From contig CM077676.1 of NCBI GenBank assembly GCA_039707655.1, forward strand, positions 428,645,379 through 428,709,378: a DNA stretch of 64,000 bases, in the 5' to 3' direction. This DNA is from Elymus sibiricus (taxonomy: Eukaryota > Streptophyta > Magnoliopsida > Poales > Poaceae). Positions 33,299-43,177 of the stretch are shown here, in pieces (position 1 is the first letter of the stretch; the number at the start of each line of letters is the position of its first letter). A model generated the notes under the pieces. That model was not told the DNA's origin. It searched no databases and worked only from the letters and a program-made list of their open reading frames with translations. A program made the position numbers and the translations under genes.

Positions 33299-34075
33299 CT
33301 TCCGGTAGAGGCACGGTTTTACTTCCGTGAGAAGCACGTTTTTGCTTTCGTGCCTCTCGAAAACGGGAAAAAAATGCGTTTTTTTTCCTTCCGCGAGAGG
33401 CACGGCCGTGCCTCTCGGAAACGAAAAAAAAACAATTATCTGTTTTTTTTTCCTTCCGCGAGAGGCATGGTTTGCTTCCGCGAGAGGCACGGTTTTGCTT
33501 TCGTGAGAGGCACGGCCGTGCCTCTAGGAAACGAAAAAAAAACGTGTTTTCTGTGTTTTTTTCCTTCCGCGAGAGGCACAGTTTTGCTTCCGCGAGAGGC
33601 ACGGTTTTGCTTTCACGAGAGGCACGGCCGTGCCTCTCGGGAAACGGGGAAAAAAATGCATTTTCTGTTTTTTCCTTCCGCGAGAGGAACGGTTTTGCTT
33701 CCGAGAGAGGCACGGTTTTGCTTTCGCGAGAGGCACAATCGTGCCTCTCAGAAAGGGAAAAAACGCGTTCTCTGTTTTTTTTCCTTCCGCGAGAGGCACG
33801 GTTTGCTTCCGCGAGAGGCACGGTTTTGCTTTCGCAAGAGGCACGGCCGTGCCTCTCACAAACGAAAAAAAAACGTGTTTTCTGGTTTTTTTCCCTTCCG
33901 CGAGAGGCATGGTTTTGCTTTCACGAGAGGCACGGCCGTGCCTCTCGAGAAACGGGAAAAATGCATTTTCTGTTTTTTCCTTCCGCGAGAGGCACGGTTT
34001 TGCTTCCGCGAGAGGCACGGTTTTTGCTTTCGCGAGAGGCACGGCCGTGCCTCTTTCACAAAGAGAAAAAAACGT
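33299..34075. repeat. Tandem repeat, period about 110 bp, 7-8 units
   Basis: Units start CCTTCCGCGAGAGGCACGG near 33388, 33450, 33564, 33674, 33782, 33893 and 33979, with a diverged first unit near 33299. Each ends in the palindrome GAGAGGCACGGCCGTGCCTC followed by A-runs and T-runs. The repeat has no stop in several frames on either strand, giving frames of up to 378 codons that merely repeat ERHGRAS-like or RGTAVPL-like words. I treat these as artefacts of the repeat. Confidence 0.9.
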
Positions 34076-34255
34076 GCTTCCGGTTCGGTTTTTTTTTGTG
34101 AAAAAAAAAAGTTCATCAAAACCTATCAACATGGATCTAGTTTTGAAGATCTCAACGCGAGGAATCTAATGGTGAAAACGATTCGAGATTTGGACGCACG
34201 GTTTAAGAGATAAAACGTTTTGAATAAACGAATCTACGAAAAAGTCAAAACTTCT

Positions 34256-34302
34256 AGGTTGCGACAAGTGGCGCGCATGCAGTGCGCCACTTGTCGCAAC
34301 CT
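34256..34302. repeat. Perfect 19-bp inverted repeat (right subterminal palindrome)
   Basis: AGGTTGCGACAAGTGGCGC (34256-34274), a 9-base loop, then its exact reverse complement (34284-34302). It could form a strong hairpin or cruciform. It lies just inside the right end of the Mutator-like element. Confidence 0.95.
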
Positions 34303-34361
34303 CAAGAGGTGGGAGTGATCTTTGGAAGGCGTACTCCTCAATTAGTGATTTCGAAAATTTG

Positions 34362-34529
34362 TTTGGAAGATACGCCCCTAAGTGCTAGGCACCGTCGGAA
34401 GAATCACCGTGAGGCCAACAGATCCCGTTCTCACTCACAGTCATGCCTCAACCCTAATTGTGTTGAGAGGGCTAGTAGTATTGGGTTGCACCGCATTACG
34501 CTGCGTCTAGATCCACCACATCTTCAACA
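34362..34529. repeat. Tandem unit 2, second part
   Basis: Resumes the match to unit 1 (31632-31799) after the Mutator-like element and stops at an A, the left host base of the Helitron insertion. The third part starts at 45035. Confidence 0.9.
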
Positions 34530-34730
34530 TCGAACACATTAACGTGCGGGGAAGGGGCGGACGCTCGCGCATGCCACGACTCCTGATGTAGTGTTTCTGC
34601 AGTAGTTCGCGATTGGGGAGAGAAGGAAAAGCGGGACTGGATTGGTTGGGTCAAGTCGTCTTGCTCACACACGCGTATTGGCCAGAGTAGAAATCCGGAT
34701 GGGCCATGAGCCCATGACCTAGCTCGGGTC

Positions 34731-35215
34731 TCCCCCACGACTCCCTTCCCTCTTGCCGTCGCCGCCTCCTCTCATCTTCCCTGCTTCTCCCGACGATGCT
34801 GCCACCCCCGTCCTTCCTCCTCTCCTCTTCCCACCCTCTCCTCCACTGCCCCATCTTCGTCGCCAACCCCCTTCTCTCTCCAACGCCACTGACGAGGCAT
34901 CCCGCCCGATCCGCCCGACCCTGACGACTCGGCTTCTTCCTGCCACCACCAGGTACTCCTCTCTGCTTTCTGCTTGATGCCGCTGCCGTGCTCGCCTCTA
35001 CTTATGTATTTATTTTCGATCTGCATCTGACAGCTTGCGGTCGATGATTCCAATCACGAGCACCACCACCATCACCGCGACAAGATCTAGCGGCTGCTAT
35101 CAGAGGAACTGGCTGAGGAGGCAGATCTCGAGCTCGACAGCGTCGTCCACGACCACTATCATCATCATCACCACCACCACCACCACTGCGATTTCCAGCC
35201 AGAGACAACACCCAT
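34731..35215 (+). pseudogene. Captured exon pair with His-rich stretch, unidentified
   Basis: A GC-rich 5' UTR-like segment (34731-34950) ends CACCACCAG before GTACTC. A pyrimidine-rich stretch then leads to CTGACAG and a second exon-like piece at 35034. In one frame this piece reads HEHHHHH, a stop after RDKI, then LLSEELAEEADLELDSVV and a run of nine His ending CDFQPETTPMG. It looks like a real but damaged N-terminal region. I do not recognise the family. A Thr/Ser/Ile-rich frame through the same DNA is a shadow of the CAC repeats. Confidence 0.4.
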
Positions 35216-35415
35216 GGGTCAGGATTTTTACCTATTATTTCCTGTATAAGCGATTTTGCTCATCAATCACAGTATGGTCATCCAGAGTAGATGGTGGTCA
35301 CGAAATTCGACCACGTGGGTTTTGCCATGGGTTCTGCAACCTATTTATTTTCTGCTTTTCAATTATGTTTTCTGCAATTTACTTTTAGACTCATTCTCAT
35401 TCTCTATCTAAATAC

Positions 35416-35592
35416 CTAGTGGCAATGAAATCAGATTTGTTCTCTGGGGTTATTGTGCGGATGAATTTGATGTCGAGAGTGTCCGTTCTGTTGGCGAAAA
35501 GGCCCCAGTTATTGGGATATTTCTGAGCACACTGCCAAAAAACTTTGAAGGTCCTTATTTTAACCATGAGTTGCATCATCTCAAAATGCAGG
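35416..35592 (+). pseudogene. Captured exon-like fragment, unidentified
   Basis: One frame is open for about 55 codons with protein-like composition ([20 protein letters not shown] and [17 protein letters not shown]) and stops exactly at a CAG/GTGTGT donor. It lies between the His-rich piece and the IST1-like piece on the same strand. No family recognised. Confidence 0.4.
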
Positions 35593-35681
35593 TGTGTACC
35601 GGGCATTCTACTTTGTTATTCCTCTTTAATAAGCACGGTATGGTAGTGATGGACTGATGGTTATTGGCCTTTTGAAATGAG

Positions 35682-35985
35682 ATTATCGAACTGTTCCGCC
35701 AACTGATTGTTACACGGCTTTCCATCATTGCCAAGCAATAGTATGCATCTTCTTCAGGGACTGCCCAGTAGACCTAAACTAGCGCTACTGGCCTACCTTT
35801 TCTTCAGGGACTGCCCAGTAAACCTGAAGAAGGTATCCGCAGTTTGATAATTGCAGCCCCAGTGGTGCTCTGAACTCTCTGAACTCAGTCAAATGTGGGA
35901 CCTTTTTGACAAGAAGTATGGGAAAGATTTCGTTGCTGCAGCAGTTGACCTATGCCCAAATGCTGGTGTTAACAACCATGTAAGT
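35682..35985 (+). pseudogene. IST1-like (ESCRT-III regulator) gene fragment
   Basis: IST1 proteins bind Vps4 and CHMP1 at endosomes in multivesicular-body sorting. This fragment matches the middle of the IST1 domain. EIIELFRQLIVTRLSIIAKQ at 35685-35746 ends in TAG. Then come DCPVNLK and EEGIRSLIIAAP in another frame, and SELSQMWDLFDKKYGKDFVA followed by AVDLCPNAGVNN up to a GTAAGT donor (35980). A direct repeat (CTTCAGGGACTGCCCAGTA at about 35752 and 35808) has broken the frame. Only about 85 of the roughly 165 domain residues are present, so no functional protein can result. Confidence 0.8.
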
Positions 35986-36489
35986 GTGTGTATTTCATTT
36001 CTTTTTCTGCAAAGTCATTTGTTGTCACTACTGCATGTATTCTATGCTTACTATTGAAATCGATGATGTCCTTCTGAAGCTAATTGAGAAGTTGTCAGTC
36101 AATAAGTCTTTGAGCTGATTTATGTAATACTAAAACTGCAATGCACATACTTTTATTTTACATGGTGTATAGTCTTTGAGCTAATAGGCTTTAACTTCTG
36201 AGCAGCAAGTGTGGAATTTGGCAAGTTATTGTGTCTGTGCAAGGCTTCTACTCGCAATGGAGTTGTTTGCAGCATTTTGATGTCAAGTTTGTATGCATAT
36301 TACACACATCGTGTTTGTGATTGCTAATTCGGTCATCCTTAAGACCAAAAAAGGCACCGGAAGGGGTGCCTACCAGGCAGAGATTCCCGACAATCTTTCG
36401 TTTGTTTACATTCTCCATTTAATGATATATGCATGTGTAACGAACCATTGTTGTTTGTTTATAAGAATTTTACATGAGTATTCCTACTC

Positions 36490-36630
36490 ATAGATGAATA
36501 TCCTCCTAATGCTAATCAAGGATTCGATATTCCATCAGCTTTGGTTCACTTGCGTGAGTTAATTCTAGGGAAAGATAATCTGCAACAGATCCAATGTTTG
36601 TCTCACATATGCTAGAAAATTTTCAAGGTA
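36490..36630 (+). pseudogene. Exon-like fragment in the Helitron, unidentified
   Basis: A frame reads DEYPPNANQGFDIPSALVHL and RELILGKDNLQQIQ, meets one stop, and ends at an AAG/GTAAAT donor. It may be a later exon of the IST1-like donor or another gene; I cannot tell. Confidence 0.25.
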
Positions 36631-36779
36631 AATATAGGATATTTACTAGCTTGAGAGTTTTAGATATTCTTCTTTATCTTCTCATTACAATATTATTATG
36701 TGATGTAGGAAGATAATGTTATGAAATCATACACAGAAGTGTTGATTGTTCCCTTGACCCTTGACAGCACATCCTCACC

Positions 36780-38336
36780 TGATACGTCTCCAGCGTATCT
36801 ACAATTTTTGATTGTTCCATGCTATTATATTATCAATCTTGGATGTTTTTATATACATTTACAGCAATTATATATCATTTTTTGGGACTAACCTATTAAC
36901 TTAGTGCCCAGTGTCAGTTGTTGTTTTTTGCCTGTTTTTGGTTTTCCAGAATATCAGTACCAAACGAAGTCCAAATGCCATGAAACTTTTTGGAAATTTT
37001 TTTCTGGACATAACAAACACTAGAAGCTTCGAGAGGAGACGAGAAGATGAAGCAGTGGCCCACGAGGCACCACGGTGCGCCCCAGGGGGGCGCCCTGGTG
37101 GCTCGTGGGGCCCACACAGCTCCGTTTGACCTAATTCCTCCACTATAAATTCTCTAAAATCGGGAAACCAACAGAGGAGTCCACGAAATACTTTTTCTGC
37201 CGCCGTAAGTTTCTGTTCTCGAGAGATCCCATCTGGAGGCCTTTTTCGGTACTCCGCCGGAGGGGGAATCGATCACGGAGGGGCTCTACATCAACCTTGC
37301 TGCCCTTCCGATGATGCGTGAGTAGTTTACCACAGACCTTCGGGTCCATAGTTAGTAGCTAGATGGCTTCTTCTCTCTTTTTGATCTTCAATACAATGTT
37401 CTCCTCGATGTTCTTGGAGTTCTATCTGATGTAATCACTTTTTGCGGTGTGTTTGTTGGGATTCGATGAATTGTGAGTTTATGATCAGATTATCCATGAA
37501 TATTATTTGAGTCTTCTCTGAACTCTTTTATGCATGATTATTATAGCTTCGTATTTCTCTCCGATCTATTGATTTGGTTTGGCCAACTAGATTGATTTAT
37601 CTTGCAATGGGAGAGGTGCTTTGTAATGGGTTCGATCTTGCGGTGCTCAATCCCAGTGACAGAAAGGGACATGACACGTATGTATCGTTGTTATTAAGGG
37701 TAAAAAGATGGGGTTTATTCATGCGTGAGTTTACTTTGTCTACATCATGTCATCTTGCTTAAGGCGTTACTCCGTTCTTTATGGACTTAATACACTAGAT
37801 GCATGCTGGATAGCGGTCGATGTGTGGAGTAATAGCAGTAGATGCAGGCAGGAGTCGGTCTACTTGTCTCGGGCGTGATGCCTATATACATGATCATTGC
37901 CTTGGATATCTTCATGATTATTTGCTTTTCTATCAATTGCCCAACAGTAATTTGTTTACCCACCGTATGCTATTTTCATGAGAGAAGCCTCTAGTGAAAA
38001 CTATGGCCCCCGGGTCTACTTCTATCATATATTAAAATCCTAAAAATACCTTGCTGCACTTTTACTTTATTTATTTTATTTTATATTTTAGTTCAATCTA
38101 TCTATCTATCACCATACAATTTAATCTTGCAATTAACCGCCAAGGGATTGACAACCCCTTGTTTGTGTTGGGTGCAAGGATTTGTTGTTTTGTGTGCAGG
38201 TACTGTTAACGAGGTGTTGCGTGATTCTCCTACTGGATTGATAACCTTGGTTTCATAACTGAAGGAAATACTTATCTCTATTGTACTGCATCTCCCTTCC
38301 TCTTCAGGGAATTACCAACGCAGCTCACAAGTAGCA
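36780..38336 (+). repeat. 5' LTR of the Gypsy-like element
   Basis: TG...CA, 1557 bp, preceded by TCACC. Differs from the 3' LTR by scattered substitutions. It is followed by TCACCTCACAGGACTCGCGG, which is host flank, not element. Confidence 0.9.
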
Positions 38337-38411
38337 TCACCTCACAGGACTCGCGGCTCAAGCCGTAATTGTTGTGCTCCTGCAATTGTTCACTAACAGT
38401 ATTTTTTCTAT
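38337..38411 (+). repeat. Extra copy of host flank inside the Gypsy element
   Basis: Identical over about 70 bp to 43173-43246, the DNA just right of the 3' LTR, up to a T-run where the two diverge. It sits where a primer-binding site (TGGCGCC-like in related elements) should be. Confidence 0.85.
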
Positions 38412-39256
38412 GAAGTTTTGCTTGAAAATCATGAATCTGAAAATTGTGATGAAGTGTTAGAAGAAGAAATTTATAAAGTGATTCATGATAGCTCATTGAT
38501 TAAAAAGCACGATTGAAATGATGTTACTATAAATTCTATTGATGTGAATCGTGCTAATAATATGCAAAACTACAAGCTTGGGGATGATAATTTTGTTATG
38601 TCCACTACTTATTGCAATGATCATGATTGGGGTGATAATGCTTCTTATGATCTTAAAAATTTATTTAAGCCTCATGATGAATATGTTATTGATAATAAAA
38701 TTTGCAACACTATTAAAAGTGGGTTTGGAAGAGCGTCAACTTTAGGTAATAATGATCCCACTACTTTGGAGAGTGTTCATCTTATGAATTTTTTGATGAA
38801 AGTGGGTTTGAAGAGGTCATGACTTTAGTTGATCATAATCCCACTATTTTGGAAGATTATAAAACTTTTATGCATATGGATCATAGAGAGAATACTGTTT
38901 ATGATAGCTATATTGTTGAGTTTGATTATGATCCTATATGTAATTATTATGAGAGAGGAAAATATGGTTATAGAAATCTTCATGTTACTAAATTGCCTCT
39001 CGTGATGTTGAAATTATTCATGCTTCATTCTTCCTATTTGCATATGCTAGAGATTGCTTGTCTTGATAATTTGTTCTCCTATAAAATGCCAATGCATAGG
39101 AAGTATGTTAGACTTAAGTGTGTTTTTCATATGCTTCATGATGCTCTCTTTGTGTTTCTATTATTATCTTTCATGAGAGCATCATTGAAATCTCAAGCCT
39201 ATCTTAATGGCTATAAAGAAAGAGCTTGTTGGGAGACAACCCAATGGATAAAATAA
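38412..39256 (+). pseudogene. Gypsy internal open frames downstream of pol
   Basis: Two overlapping frames (38544-38822 and 38819-39256). Segments such as KSGFGRASTLGNNDPTTLES and VEFDYDPICNYYERGKYGY recur in the 3' internal region of Triticeae Gypsy elements as I remember them. A TGA interrupts the earlier part (38515). No enzyme domain; role unknown. Confidence 0.6.
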
Positions 39257-41614
39257 GTTCTTGAGTGTTTGCATGATTATAGCTTCTGTTATGATTATGT
39301 TTTTATGTTTTAATTAGTGTTTGTGCCAAGTAATGCCTTTGGGATGATTTGGAAGATAGTATAATTGATGTTGTTTGGAAAACAGAAAGTTTTGTATCCA
39401 GTGCTGGAATTGTAGTTCTGTACTGGAGCGTCAGAAAAATCTGAAATTTTTACACAGTATTGATATATGAATTTCTCACGTTGTCCTAATTTTTCAGAAT
39501 TTTTGGAGTTACAGAAGTATGGATTTTAAATAGATCTCTGCAGACTGTTCTGTTTTTGACAGATTCTATTTTTGATGCATTGCTTGCTTGTTTTGGTGAA
39601 ACTATGGATTGTATCGGGGGGTATAAGCCATGGAGAAGTTAGAATACAGTAGGTATAATGCAAAAATAAAATATGAATGGGTTTGCAACAGTACTTAAAG
39701 TAGTGATTTATTTTGTTATACTAACGGATCTCACGAAGGTTTTGTTGAGTTTTGTGTGATTAAAGTTTTCAAGTTTTGGGTGAGATCACGATGGATGAAG
39801 AGCCTAAGCTTGGGGATACCCACGGCACCCCAAGGTAATATTCAAGGAAGACTCAAGTGTCTAAGCTTGGGGATGCCCCGGAAGGCATCCCCTCTTTCTT
39901 CTACCAACCATCGGTAATTTTACTTGGAGCTATATTTTTATTCGTCACATGATATGTGTTTTGCTTGGAGCGTCGTGTATTATATGAGTCTTTTATTTGT
40001 TTGCTTTTTAGTTTGTCACAATCATCTTTGCTGGACACACCAATTTGAGAGAGCCACACGTTTATCGTAATTTGTTAGAATACTCTATGTGCTTCACTTA
40101 AATTTTTTGAGCTAGGCAGTTGCTCTAGTGCTTCACTTAAATCTTTTTGAGCACGGCGGTGGCTATATTTTGAAGAAATATTTAAACTCTCATGCTTCAC
40201 TTATATTATTTTGAGAGTTGATAAGATTAAAATTTTGAAAAAATATTTGCACTCTCATGCTTCACTTATATCTTTTTGAGAGTTGATAATAGTAATGGTA
40301 ATTTGCACAAGATATGAATTTGATCCCAAAGTGATGAATATTCAAGAGGGATATAATAAAAACTTTTATATAGATCATTTGATATGATAAATGTGATTCC
40401 TTGCAATAATTTTGCGATATGGAGATGATAATATGTGAGTCATGTTAGTGAGTAATTGTGATTTAGTAAGAATATTAGTGTTAAGGTTTGTGATTCCCTA
40501 TGCATGCACATTAAGTCAATAGTTATGCAAAGAAATTATATCTTACTTATGGTGCATTATTCGGTGTTAGTTATGTTCAATGCATGATTATGACCGTTTT
40601 CGCTTTTTGGTTGGTCGCTTCTCAATCTATTTGCTAGCCTTCATTTGTACTAAACGGGAATACTTCTTGTGCATCCAAACTCCTTAAACCCAAGTTGTGC
40701 CAAATGAGTCCACCATATCTACCTATATGCGGTATTTCCATGCCGTTCCAAGTAAATTTGCATGTGTCAACTCTAAATTTTTTCAAAATAATTTTCCGTT
40801 TTGTGTGCCCGTACCGCTCATGAAGCGGCAGGGGGTGGCCAATATTTTCCATGCAAGGTGTGTTATTCTCACGATGAGTGTTTATTCACTTGTCATTGCA
40901 CGAGATAGTGGCTGGTAATAGGGATGCCCAGTCCCACAATGAATCAAAAATTAATAACAACAAAATTCCTTGGAAAGTGTTGGTATGGAGGGCACTCGTG
41001 GATACGGCTAGCCATGGATTGTGAAAGAATGGTGGAAAGTAAATAAACTTTATTTTCTATTTGGAAACCGCCTATGATGTGTCTAGCATGGAAGATATTG
41101 GGCATTCTCGGTCGTTTTCGTTGACAGGAAAAGCATGCCTCTCAAAATATTTTATCTCTCTAATTTAAGCTTTGAGCTCTGGCACATTTGCAAATCTCTG
41201 CTTCCCTCTGCGAAGGGCCTATCTATTTACTTTTATGCAATTTTTATTTTTATTTCGAGTCTCCATCTTCTCTTATAAAGCGCCAACTAGAGAGCACTAT
41301 TGTCATACTTGTGCATTGTGTGTGGCTAATATTGAGTGTGTTTCATGAATGGATCAATGATTGAGCATAATGGGCTAGGGATAACTTTCTTTAGCGTTGA
41401 TATTTTGAAGGACATGGTTGCTTGTTAATATGCTTGAGTATTTATATCTTCATGTCAAACTATAGACTATTGCTTTGAATCATTCAAGTCCAAATGTCCA
41501 TGCTACAAAAGAAAAGAGTATATGATGAATATGATAGGTAGCATTCCACATCAAAAATTCTGTTTTTATCATTTACCTACTCGAGGACGAGCATGAATTA
41601 TGCTTGGGGATGCT
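39257..41614 (+). other. Gypsy 3' internal non-coding region
   Basis: No coding. It holds short direct repeats at 40085-40285 (GTGCTTCACTTAAAT or CATGCTTCACTTATAT followed by TTTTTGAG, four times). It ends GCTTGGGGATGCT, the polypurine tract, next to the 3' LTR. The 40600-41280 part is homologous in reverse to 52300-52960. Confidence 0.75.
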
Positions 41615-43172
41615 TGATACGTCTCCAACGTATCTATAATTTTTGAGTGTTCCATGCTATTATATTATCAATCTTGGATGTTTTTATATACATTTACATA
41701 AATTATATATCATTTTTTGGGACTAACCTATTAACTTAGTGCCCAGTGCCAGTTGCTGTTTTTTGCCTGTTTTTGGTTTTCCAGAATATCAGTACCAAAC
41801 GAAGTCCAAATGCCACGAAACTTTTTGGAGATTTTTTCTGGACATAACAAACACTAGAAGCTTCGGGAGGAGACGAGAAGATGAAGCAGTGGCCCACGAG
41901 GCACCACGGCGCGCCCCGGGGGGGCACGCCCTGGTGGCTCGTGGGGCCCACTCAGCTCCGTTTGACCTAATTCCTCCACTATAAATTCTCTAAAATCGGG
42001 AAATCAACAGAGGAGTCCACGAAATACTTTTTCCGCATCCGCAAGTTTCTATTCTCGAGAGATCCCATCTGGAGGCCTTTTTCGGTACTCCGTCGGAGGG
42101 GGAATCGATCACGGAGGGGCTCTACATCAACCTTGCTGCCCTTTCGATGATGCGTGAGTAGTTTACCACAGACCTTCGGGTCCATAGTTAGTAGCTAGAT
42201 GGCTTCTTCTCTCTTTTTGATCTTCAATACAATGTTCTCCTCGATGTTCTTGGAGTTCTATCCGATGTAATCACTTTTTGCGGTGTGTTTGTTGGGATCC
42301 GATGAATTGTGAGTTTATGATCAGATTATCCATGAATATTATTTGAGTCTTCTCTGAACTCTTTTATGCATGATTATTATAGCTTCGTATTTCTCTCCGA
42401 TCTATTGATTTGGTTTGGCCAACTAGATTGATTTATCTTGCAATAGGAGAGGTGCTTTGTAATGGGTTCGATCTTGCGGTGCTCAATCCCAGTGACAGAA
42501 AGGGACATGACACGTATGTATCGTTACTATTAAGGGTAAAAAGATGGGGTTTATTCATGCGTGAGTTTACTTTGTCTACATCATGTCATCTTGCTTAAGG
42601 CGTTACTCCGTTCTTTATGGACTTAATACGCTAGATGCATGCTGGATAACGGTTGATGTGTGGAGTAATAGTAGTAGATGCAGGCAGGAGTCGGTCTACT
42701 TGTCTCGGACGTGATGCCTATATACATGATCATTGCCTTGGATATCGTCATGATTATTTGCTTTTCTATCAATTGCCCAACAGTAATTTGTTTACCCACC
42801 ATATGCTATTTTCATGAGAGAAGCCTCTAGTGAAAACTATGGCCCCCGGGTCTACTTCTATCATATATTAAAATCCTAAAAATACCTTGCTGCACTTTTA
42901 CTTTATTTATTTTATTTTGTATTTTAGTTCAATCTATCTATCTATCACCATACAATTTAATCTTGCAATTAACCGCCAAGGGATTGACAACCCCTTGTTT
43001 GCGTTGGGTGTAAGGATTTGTTGTTTTGTGTGCAGGTACTGTTAACGAGGTGTTGCGTGATTCTCCTACAGGATTGATAACCTTGGTTTCATAACTGAGG
43101 GAAATACTTATCTCTATTGTATTGCATCTCCCTTCCTCTTCAGGGAATTACCAACGCAGCTCACAAGTAGCA
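41615..43172 (+). repeat. 3' LTR of the Gypsy-like element
   Basis: 1558 bp, TG...CA, followed by the TCACC target duplication. Confidence 0.9.
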
Positions 43173-43177
43173 TCACC

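Larger units (their letters stand above)
33027..34352. mobile_element. Putative non-autonomous Mutator-like element filled with tandem repeats
   Basis: Comparison with unit 1 (31615-31635, uninterrupted) shows a 1.3-kb insertion. Flanks are GAAATTTG (33019-33026) and AAAATTTG (34354-34361), an 8-9 bp near-perfect duplication. The ends are imperfect inverted repeats: GATCAACTAATTAAGGA on the left, AATCACTAATTGAGGAG on the right (reversed). Each subterminal region holds a palindrome (33087-33120 and 34256-34302). There is no transposase. Duplication length and long weak inverted repeats favour Mutator-like; hAT (8-bp duplications) is the alternative. Confidence 0.65.
36780..43172 (+). mobile_element. 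Gypsy-like LTR retrotransposon, internally deleted and rearranged
   Basis: LTRs at 36780-38336 and 41615-43172 (1557 and 1558 bp) begin TGATACGTCTCC and end GTAGCA. The target duplication TCACC lies at 36775-36779 and 43173-43177. Gag, protease, reverse transcriptase and integrase are absent. The 5' LTR is followed by about 75 bp identical to the right host flank in place of a primer-binding site. The remaining internal DNA is the 3' non-gag/pol part of a Triticeae Gypsy family; it also matches the fragment at 51851-53950 in reverse. LTR divergence of a few percent makes it older than the Copia element. Confidence 0.85.

Noticed and set aside
33036..34213. Long open frames on both strands (up to 378 codons) with repeated ERHGRAS/RGTAVPL words
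   Set aside because: They are produced by a stop-free 110-bp tandem repeat and are open in several frames at once; no codon bias, no domain.
35035..35388. Thr/Ile/Ser-rich 117-codon frame
   Set aside because: It is a shifted reading of CAC/CAT repeats; the His-rich frame joins better with the neighbouring splice sites.
38337..38411. LTRs of the Gypsy element extended to include this 75-bp block
   Set aside because: With that boundary the flanks do not form a target duplication, whereas ending at GTAGCA gives TCACC on both sides.
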